In this document: one piece after another, positions 58,039 through 64,000 of the stretch
Position numbering within the stretch: position 1 is the first letter of the stretch
How the letters are laid out: every line of letters begins with the position of its first letter
Assembly: GCF_022554085.1 (NCBI RefSeq)
Contig: NZ_JAKFYR010000006.1
Location: 189,484 to 253,483 of the forward strand
Source of the DNA: Rhodococcus sp. CH91
GTDB taxonomy: Bacteria > Actinomycetota > Actinomycetes > Mycobacteriales > Mycobacteriaceae
Length of the DNA: 64,000 nt
Direction: 5' to 3'
Position numbers and translations under genes: made by a program
The notes under the pieces: model-generated
The model's input: the letters and a program-made list of their open reading frames with translations, nothing else
The model's database searches: none
Told to the model about the DNA's origin: nothing

Positions 58039-58192
58039 CACTCAAGGGCGGCAGGCGCGAACACGCCGACGAGCACGAAACCGGAGCGCATGTTACGGTT
58101 GAATAACGGAAACCGATGAGCGTGATCGTTCGGTGACCTTCAGGGGGAAGGCGTCCACCGCCTGTTCGTCGATCACGCACGGAAGGTGAACA

Positions 58193-59863
58193 ATGCCCAC
58201 GTCGCTCGGCATATCCGTCGGCGCCTCCGGCGTCGGCTCGGCCCTGCGCGTCGATACTGCAACTACTCCCACCACCGAGTTCCGCAGACTCGCGGCCGAA
58301 TCCGAACCCGGGCGCGATCTCGGCGATCTCGTCTTCGACGCCGTCGCACTCGCGTCGGCCCAACGATCCGGCACTCCCGAGGTCACGGTCGCGTACCGCA
58401 CCGAAGACCAGGCGAATGCGGTCCGCATCGCAGCGGAACGCGCGGGACACATGGTGCGGCTCGTTCCCGAGAGCACCGCCGCGCTCGCCTACCTCCGCAC
58501 GGTCGGGGTCCGTCGGGAGCCCGGCGCGATCGCTCTCGTGGACATCGGGGCCACCGGTACGACCGTCTCGATCCTCGACCAGGAATCCGGTACCGTGCTG
58601 CGCTCGGCCCGAACCGAGGAGATCGGTGGTGCCGAACTGGCCTCCCGCGTACTCGATCACGTCCGGCACGCCACCGAGCGCATGCGCGGCCGCCGGCAGA
58701 TCGATACGGACCTGCTGGCAGCGCGGTGCCAGGGCGCACAGGAAGCGCTCGCCACGGCGTCGTCCACGCGTATCGACATCGCGGAGGCCGGCCCGAACGC
58801 ATCGGTCACACTCACCCGCTCCGAACTCGACGAACTCACCGCCGACCTCGCCGTTCGGGTTGCTGCGTTCACCCAGCGGATCTGCACGAGCGTGGATCCG
58901 GTTCCCGGCACGCTGGCGCTGGTGGGCGGCACCGCCGCCTCCCCCGCCCTCGTCGCGGCGATCTCTGCGGGTTTCCGCGGCGAGATCATCACGGTGCCCG
59001 AACCGGGCGCTGCGGCTGCGATCGGTGCCGCATTGTCGGGGGACTCGGACTCCTCGGCCGGATATCCCCTCGTGGGATCTCCTACCCGCATCGGCGGTGG
59101 ATCCTCGGGCCGGATATCGAGCGTCGTCGCCGGCATCCTGGTGCTGAGCGCCATCACGGCCGGATACGCCACGCAGCATTTCACCGAACGCGACAACAGC
59201 AACGTCCCCGTCTCCCCGTTGTTCACGAGCGGGGCGGCGCTCTCGCCGAACACACCACCGACCGAGACGGTCATACCGTCACACGATCCGACCCCCGAGG
59301 CCATCTCGTCCCGCACCGCGGACGACGACCTCGCGGCGCCGACAACGGTCCCGTGGCCTCGGTCGACCTTCGATCCCACGACACCGACGACTCGTGAAGA
59401 GCGGTCCACCCGGCCCGACCCGCCGGTCACCACGGTGACCCCCACCCCGATCGATCAGGTACCGACTCCGGGGGTGGCGCCCGACGAGGCACCGGACTCC
59501 ACGCCGTTGCCGAGTCCCACGACCACACCGCCGGACTTCGGCGCAGCACCGACGCCTCCGGATTCCGAGACCTCGCCGGCAGCTCCGGACTTCGGGTCCA
59601 CACCGACGCCGGATCCGACCGTCGCCCCCGACACCACCGATCCCACGGCCCCCGGCACCACTCCCCCGGTCACGACCGGTCCCGCACCGGACGGCCCCGA
59701 GACCACCGTCCCCGGCCCGGGAGTGGCACCGACGACACCGTCGAGCTCACCCGCACCACCGCCCGAGTCGCCGGCCACCACCCCGACCGCGAGCGGCAGC
59801 TCCGTCGAGACCACGACCGGGACGACCACCGTATCCGGCACTTCGGGCGCCGCACCGAGCTGA
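58193..59863 (+). CDS. Membrane-anchored Hsp70/actin-fold protein with Thr/Pro-rich tail
   Basis: 556-aa protein. Residues 1-285 look like a short actin/Hsp70 ATPase fold: ALVDIGATGTTVSILD (115-130, phosphate-2), LVGGTAASPAL (243-253, adenosine loop) and VPEPGAAAAIGAAL (268-281). The phosphate-1 loop LGISVGASGVG (5-15) has Ser in place of the usual Asp, so ATP hydrolysis is doubtful. One membrane helix (308-326) leads to a 230-residue Thr/Pro/Ser-rich outer tail. It has no substrate-binding domain. It is divergent from groES. Similar Hsp70-like proteins exist in Mycobacteriales with unknown role. Confidence 0.7.
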   Translation: MPTSLGISVGASGVGSALRVDTATTPTTEFRRLAAESEPGRDLGDLVFDAVALASAQRSGTPEVTVAYRTEDQANAVRIAAERAGHMVRLVPESTAALAYLRTVGVRREPGAIALVDIGATGTTVSILDQESGTVLRSARTEEIGGAELASRVLDHVRHATERMRGRRQIDTDLLAARCQGAQEALATASSTRIDIAEAGPNASVTLTRSELDELTADLAVRVAAFTQRICTSVDPVPGTLALVGGTAASPALVAAISAGFRGEIITVPEPGAAAAIGAALSGDSDSSAGYPLVGSPTRIGGGSSGRISSVVAGILVLSAITAGYATQHFTERDNSNVPVSPLFTSGAALSPNTPPTETVIPSHDPTPEAISSRTADDDLAAPTTVPWPRSTFDPTTPTTREERSTRPDPPVTTVTPTPIDQVPTPGVAPDEAPDSTPLPSPTTTPPDFGAAPTPPDSETSPAAPDFGSTPTPDPTVAPDTTDPTAPGTTPPVTTGPAPDGPETTVPGPGVAPTTPSSSPAPPPESPATTPTASGSSVETTTGTTTVSGTSGAAPS

Positions 59864-59883
59864 GCCCGGGTCCGGCCGACAGG

Positions 59884-60960
59884 TCAGGCGACCACCTGGG
59901 GCACCGAGACCGACAGCCCCGGATCCGTCGCCGCTCCCAGCGAGGACGGCAGAGCCCCACCTGCGATGAGGTGTGCGCCGAGAGACGCGATCATGACACC
60001 GTTGTCGGTGCACAGCCTCGGACGAGGAACCCGCAGGGTGATCCCGGCGGCGGCGCACCGCTGCTCGGCGAGCTCCCGCAGCCGGCTGTTGGCAGTCGCG
60101 CCACCGCCGAGGACCAGCGTGTCGACGCCGAGATCCTGGGCCGCCCGGACCGCCTTCATCGTCAGTACGTCGGCGACGGCCTCCTGGAATCCCGCGGCGA
60201 CGTCGGCGACCGGAACCGGTTCGCCCGCGCGTTCCTTCGCTTCCACGAAACGGGCGACCGCAGTCTTGAGGCCGGAGAAGGAGAAATCGTGGCGCGCGTC
60301 GCGCGGACCGGTCATCCCGCGCGGGAAGGTCACCGCGGACCGGTCGCCCTGCCGGGCCAGCCGGTCGACCTCCGGACCACCCGGATAACCGAGTCCTAGC
60401 AGCCGCGCGACCTTGTCGAAGGCCTCCCCGGCGGCGTCGTCCACGGTGGTACCGAGTTCGACCATGGGCTTGCCGAGATCCTCGACGTGCAGCAGGTGCG
60501 TATGGCCACCCGACACGAGAAGCGCCACGCACGGCGGCATCGGCCCGTGCTCGAGGGTGTCGACGGCGACATGTCCCGCCAGATGATTGATCGCGAAGAA
60601 CGGTACGTTCCACGCCGCCGCATACGCCTTGGCCGCAGCCACGCCGACGAGCAGCGCACCGGCGAGGCCGGGCCCGATCGTCACGCACACCGCGTCCGGC
60701 TTCTCGATCCCCGCCTCGCTCAGCGCACGACGCATGGTCGGCACCATCGCCTCGAGGTGAGCGCGCGACGCGATCTCCGGCACCACACCACCGAAGCGGG
60801 CGTGCTCGTCCACACTCGATGCCACAGCGTCGGCCATCAGTTCGAGAGTGCCGTCACCGACCCAGCGGACGATGCCGACACCTGTCTCGTCGCACGAACT
60901 CTCGATCCCCATCACGACGGGCTGCTCGGGCAATTCGAATCGTGGCCTGCTCGTGGTCAC
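59884..60960 (-). CDS. tsaD: tRNA N6-adenosine threonylcarbamoyltransferase
   Basis: 358-aa ASKHA enzyme of t6A37 synthesis. [17 protein letters not shown] at the start, the metal motif [10 protein letters not shown], and [11 protein letters not shown] and [13 protein letters not shown] downstream. The GTG at 60960 overlaps the rimI stop (GTGA). Works with TsaB and TsaE, both encoded just upstream. Confidence 0.95.
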   Translation of the reverse strand: MTTSRPRFELPEQPVVMGIESSCDETGVGIVRWVGDGTLELMADAVASSVDEHARFGGVVPEIASRAHLEAMVPTMRRALSEAGIEKPDAVCVTIGPGLAGALLVGVAAAKAYAAAWNVPFFAINHLAGHVAVDTLEHGPMPPCVALLVSGGHTHLLHVEDLGKPMVELGTTVDDAAGEAFDKVARLLGLGYPGGPEVDRLARQGDRSAVTFPRGMTGPRDARHDFSFSGLKTAVARFVEAKERAGEPVPVADVAAGFQEAVADVLTMKAVRAAQDLGVDTLVLGGGATANSRLRELAEQRCAAAGITLRVPRPRLCTDNGVMIASLGAHLIAGGALPSSLGAATDPGLSVSVPQVVA

Positions 60961-61475
60961 GCCTGTGACTCCTCTCGCGGATCCGGACGTCGCATCGTGT
61001 AAGCATCCGCGCCGCTCGGCTGGTAGTAACGCTTCCTCGTCCCGACGACCTCGAAACCCTCACGGCGGTACAGCGCGATCGCCGCCTCGTTGTCGGTACG
61101 CACCTCGAGGAAGACCGGTCCGCCCCACCGATCCGCCACTGCCAGCAACTCGCCGAGCAGGACTCCTCCGATCCCGCGGCGGCGGGCCGCAGGATCCACG
61201 CCGATCGTGTGCACCTCGGATTCCGGGCCGATCGCCGTACCGAGACGCGCGAGCCCGGCATATCCGATCAACCGGCCCTGCAGGTCGCGCGCTGCGAAAT
61301 AGTGATTGTGGGGCGATGCCAGCTCCGCACGGAACGCATCGGCACTCCACGGGTCGTCGCCGGGAAACAGGATCTGCTCGAGTTCCGCGCAGCGAGGTGC
61401 GTCCTCGGGGCGCAGCGCATCGACGACCACCGGGGGTTCGCCGGTCGCGTTCGTGTCGTCGGGTGTGGTGTTCAT
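60957..61475 (-). CDS. rimI: Ribosomal-protein-alanine N-acetyltransferase
   Basis: 172-aa GNAT acetyltransferase. The acetyl-CoA motif is [19 protein letters not shown], with [23 protein letters not shown] following. Encoded between tsaB and tsaD with overlapping ends on both sides (tsaB stop 61472). Acts on ribosomal protein S18 in other bacteria; RimI in mycobacteria may have wider substrates. Confidence 0.9.
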   Translation of the reverse strand: MNTTPDDTNATGEPPVVVDALRPEDAPRCAELEQILFPGDDPWSADAFRAELASPHNHYFAARDLQGRLIGYAGLARLGTAIGPESEVHTIGVDPAARRRGIGGVLLGELLAVADRWGGPVFLEVRTDNEAAIALYRREGFEVVGTRKRYYQPSGADAYTMRRPDPREESQA

Positions 61476-62137
61476 GCGCGGCGATTCGCGGTCTCCACCG
61501 CGTCGGGCCTGCGCAGGTACAGGGGAACGAGAGGCTCGGGCTCGGCGCCCGTACGCAACGCCTCGGCGGCGACGGCCACCAGCCCCGCAGGCGACGGGGT
61601 GTACACGTCCACCGCGGGAAGATCGAACAGCGACGTGTGCGCCGGCGAACCCGCCACCCGCACCGACGGCTCCGCAGGAAGATCGGCCGGCTTGCGTACC
61701 TCGGGTCCTTCCACACGGTGGCCCCCGGCATAACGTGCCCAGTAGATCTCGCGGCGCCGGGCATCGGTCACCACGAGCAGATCACCGTCCGCGCCGTGGA
61801 GACGACGGACGTCGGCCGCGATCGCGTCGAGGCTGCAGACACCGTGCACGGGGAGTGCGAGTGCATCACCGAAGGCGGCAGCGGTGGCCATTCCCACCCG
61901 AAGGCCGGTGAACGGGCCCGGGCCGATCCCGACGACGATCGCGTCGAGATCCGAGGGCTCTGCGCCGGCTTCGGCGAGGCATTCGAGGATCTGCGGCGTC
62001 AGGACTTCGGCGTGGGCTCTCGGATTGTCGGTGACGCGCGCGGCGAGCACCTCGGGCCGGGAGTCGTGACCGCGGTCGAGACGGACGACTCCCGAGGTCA
62101 CGGCGGGGGTGGCGGTATCGACGGCGAGCACGAGCAC
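61472..62137 (-). CDS. tsaB: t6A synthesis protein TsaB
   Basis: 221-aa ASKHA-fold partner of TsaD. VLAVDTATPAVTSGVV at the start and VVGIGPGPFTGLRVGMATA are diagnostic. GTG at 62137 chosen; another GTG two codons later is possible. TAAGCT on the minus strand ends about 8 nt before it, so it may have its own leaderless promoter in the 94-nt gap after tsaE. Confidence 0.92.
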   Translation of the reverse strand: MLVLAVDTATPAVTSGVVRLDRGHDSRPEVLAARVTDNPRAHAEVLTPQILECLAEAGAEPSDLDAIVVGIGPGPFTGLRVGMATAAAFGDALALPVHGVCSLDAIAADVRRLHGADGDLLVVTDARRREIYWARYAGGHRVEGPEVRKPADLPAEPSVRVAGSPAHTSLFDLPAVDVYTPSPAGLVAVAAEALRTGAEPEPLVPLYLRRPDAVETANRRA

Positions 62138-62231
62138 GATGTACCAGCTTACTCCGCCCGACCCGCTCGACTGTCGCGCGGTGACCGAACCCACCGGGAA
62201 GCCATGCTTTCCGAGGCGGATCGCGGGTGGG

Positions 62232-62690
62232 TCAGCCCACCCACTCCCAGTCCGCGCGCCGGATGTCGGTACCCGGATCCCTCCGGAGCCTGACCCGCAG
62301 ATGCCGCTCGGCGAGCTGTTCGACGAGGCCGCCTCCCCACTCCACCACCACGACGGTGTCGGTGAGATCGGTGTCGAGGTCGAGCGCGTCGAGTTCGTCG
62401 AGAGCGTCCGGCCCGTCACCGAGGCGGTACGCGTCGACGTGAACGAGGCCCACCGGCTCACGACCTTCCGGGTTACCGGGACGGTGTTCGCGGGCGATGA
62501 CGAAGGTCGGCGACGTCACGCGTCCCTCCACACCGAGACCGGCAGCGATTCCCCGGGTCAGCGCGGTCTTACCCGCCCCCAGAGGACCGTCGAGAACCAC
62601 CAGGTCCCCCGCACGCAGGTTCTCCGCGAGCCGTCGGCCGAACGCCTCGGTGTCCTCCACGGTCGTCAGTTCGATGCTCTGCTCACCCAA
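62232..62690 (-). CDS. tsaE: t6A synthesis ATPase TsaE
   Basis: 152-aa P-loop ATPase with Walker A GPLGAGKT at 35-42, the switch-like VTSPTFVIA and VHVDAYRLGD. Starts at a TTG at 62690 that overlaps the end of the hydrolase gene by 8 nt. Part of the alr-hydrolase-tsaE-tsaB-rimI-tsaD string. Confidence 0.92.
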   Translation of the reverse strand: MGEQSIELTTVEDTEAFGRRLAENLRAGDLVVLDGPLGAGKTALTRGIAAGLGVEGRVTSPTFVIAREHRPGNPEGREPVGLVHVDAYRLGDGPDALDELDALDLDTDLTDTVVVVEWGGGLVEQLAERHLRVRLRRDPGTDIRRADWEWVG

Positions 62691-63741
62691 TTGCGATCTG
62701 CCTTCCGGACATTCCGTGAGCGGAACCGCGCCGGATCAGGCGATCGATCGCACGGTCCACGACCTCGGGAAACTCCAACTGCACCAGATGCCCGGCGCCA
62801 CGCACCCGCTTGAGCTCGACGTCGGGCAGTTCCTTCGCGAGCGCCTCCGAACTCGCGTAGGGGATCACCATGTCGGCGTCGCCCGAGAGCACCAGGACGG
62901 GAACCGTGCCCAGGACGGGCAGCGCCGCGGACTCGTCGTGCAGTTCGAGAGTCCGGAGGTAGTTCACGATGGTCAGCACCGACGTCTCGTCGAGCATCCG
63001 ATCGGACAGCTGCACCAGGCGAGGGCTGACCACCGTGCCGTACGAGGCGGCACGCAGGATCGGGGTGACGATCGCACGCGCCGCGCCCCGGGCGAACTGA
63101 ACGAATCCCGGAGCGGTACGGGCTGCATATCGGAAAGCGTCGAGCACCGGATTCTCGAGATTACGTCCGATACCCGTCTTGCTCAGACCTGCCGCGGTGG
63201 TCGCGAGGAGTCCCACCCCGACGATGCGTTCTCCGAACAGTTCGGGTCGCTGAGAGGCGAGGGCGATCGCGGTCATACCACCCATCGAGTGGCCCACGAC
63301 GACCACCGGGCCGTGCGGCGCGACCTCGTCGATCACCCGGCCCAGGTCGCGGCCCAACTGGGCGATGGTGCACTGCGATGCGCCCGAGAAACCGGATTCG
63401 CCGTGGCCGCGCTGGTCGTAGAAGACGGCGCGCACCTCGCGCCCCCACTGTTCCTGCAGATGCCGGTACTGCAGATGCCAGGACTGCATCCGCAGGCAGT
63501 AGCCGTGGACGAAGACGACGGTGAGCGGAGCCAGGGACGAGCCGCTCTCGCGCACGACGAGCCGGACATCGTCCTCGGTGGTGACGATGCGGTGCGGCAA
63601 CCGGAGGATCTCCTCGAAGTCCTCGTCCTGATAGATCTCGTGGGCGGGCATGCCGGCGGTCTTGACCGCGTACAGCCCCGCCGAAGAGGCGAGAGTTGCG
63701 AGGCTCGATCCCAACAGCCCCATTCTGCTCACGAGGGACAT
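62683..63741 (-). CDS. Alpha/beta hydrolase
   Basis: 352-aa hydrolase with a hydrophobic N-terminal segment (about 7-27) that may be a signal anchor. Catalytic features: VVFVHGYCLRMQSW, nucleophile elbow VGHSMGGMTA (Ser152), VLSGDADMVIPY (Asp) and RGAGHLVQLEFPE (His). It starts 4 nt after the alr stop and overlaps tsaE by 8 nt. Substrate unknown. Confidence 0.85.
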   Translation of the reverse strand: MSLVSRMGLLGSSLATLASSAGLYAVKTAGMPAHEIYQDEDFEEILRLPHRIVTTEDDVRLVVRESGSSLAPLTVVFVHGYCLRMQSWHLQYRHLQEQWGREVRAVFYDQRGHGESGFSGASQCTIAQLGRDLGRVIDEVAPHGPVVVVGHSMGGMTAIALASQRPELFGERIVGVGLLATTAAGLSKTGIGRNLENPVLDAFRYAARTAPGFVQFARGAARAIVTPILRAASYGTVVSPRLVQLSDRMLDETSVLTIVNYLRTLELHDESAALPVLGTVPVLVLSGDADMVIPYASSEALAKELPDVELKRVRGAGHLVQLEFPEVVDRAIDRLIRRGSAHGMSGRQIAIG

Positions 63742-63745
63742 GACG

Positions 63746-64000
63746 TCACGCTCCCTTCGCCCCGACATAACTCCGGACGGTCCGGCCGCCGATACCGGTG
63801 ACGATCTCGTAGTTGATCGTGCCGAGCTCGTCCGCCCACTCCTGGGCCAGCGGTTCACCGCGACGCCCGTCTCCGAAGAACAACGCCTCGTCGCCCTCTT
63901 CTACTCCGCCCCCCTCGGGACCGAGGTCGACGACGACCTGATCCATGCACACCCGGCCGATCTGCGGGCACCGGCGTCCACCCAGCTGCACTTCGATACG
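63746..64000 (-). CDS. alr: Alanine racemase, C-terminal end (5' part outside window)
   Basis: Last 84 codons of a PLP-dependent alanine racemase; the frame is open to the window edge. [13 protein letters not shown] is the conserved segment of the C-terminal beta domain, and [19 protein letters not shown] is the usual C-terminus. Position matches Rv3423c. Supplies D-alanine for peptidoglycan. Confidence 0.9.
   Translation of the reverse strand, partial: RIEVQLGGRRCPQIGRVCMDQVVVDLGPEGGGVEEGDEALFFGDGRRGEPLAQEWADELGTINYEIVTGIGGRTVRSYVGAKGA

Overview
The window is high-GC actinobacterial chromosome. Gene content and order point to a Rhodococcus-like member of the Mycobacteriales: almost every housekeeping block follows the order I know from the Mycobacterium tuberculosis Rv3308-Rv3423 region (pmmB-upp-add-deoA-cdd-sdhCDAB; yihY/trpS; icd/metX; folD; trmL; dnaE2; imuA'-imuB; guaA; choD-like GMC oxidase; guaB3-guaB2; rsdA-sigD; whiB3; groEL1-groES; tsaD-rimI-tsaB-tsaE-alr). 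Genus assignment is inference from gene content and synteny; no rRNA gene is present. I see no tRNA, rRNA or CRISPR array.

Layout. 0-8 kb: the end of a phosphohexomutase, uracil salvage, a small type VII-secretion-like cluster (EspC-like protein, C40 peptidase without signal peptide, two YbaB-like proteins), an Rv3311-like duplicated acidic protein, and nucleoside salvage (add, deoA, cdd). 8-12 kb: the sdhCDAB operon with an IdeR-like box upstream. 11.6-16 kb: BrkB/YihY protein, trpS, exonuclease III, a membrane protein. 16-21 kb: icd, a SAM-IV riboswitch followed by two coupled 20-codon ORFs and metX, DUF3017, folD, a mycothiol-type isomerase. 20.9-22.2 kb: an accessory patch with an Erm rRNA methylase, its RLR leader peptide/attenuator and an IS481-type transposase remnant. 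22-31 kb: DUF2510 protein, trmL, rhodanese, SOS-controlled dnaE2, an SRPBCC/ArsR pair with two matching operators, a hydroxyacid dehydrogenase, and a YCII/ECF42 sigma pair. 31-40 kb: MMPL transporter, sucrase/ferredoxin-like protein, alcohol dehydrogenase, a second exonuclease III, hydrolase, and the SOS-controlled imuA'-imuB operon. 40-45 kb: a Ser/Thr kinase and a LiaFSR-like PspC system with a double operator. 45-55 kb: purine genes guaA, guaB3, guaB2, a GMC oxidase, and sigD-rsdA. 55-64 kb: whiB3, groEL1-groES under CIRCE, a membrane Hsp70-like protein, and the t6A operon tsaD-rimI-tsaB-tsaE next to a hydrolase and alr.

How the genes work together. dnaE2 with imuA'-imuB supplies the SOS mutasome, and both loci carry LexA-type boxes. 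Several regulators sit beside plausible self-control sites: ArsR, ECF42 sigma, SigD and the LuxR-type response regulator. Many genes appear leaderless: a TANNNT -10 hexamer ends 5-8 nt before the start codon. The most unusual structures are the riboswitch-to-metX relay of coupled mini-ORFs, the erm attenuator, and the LiaFSR-like locus.
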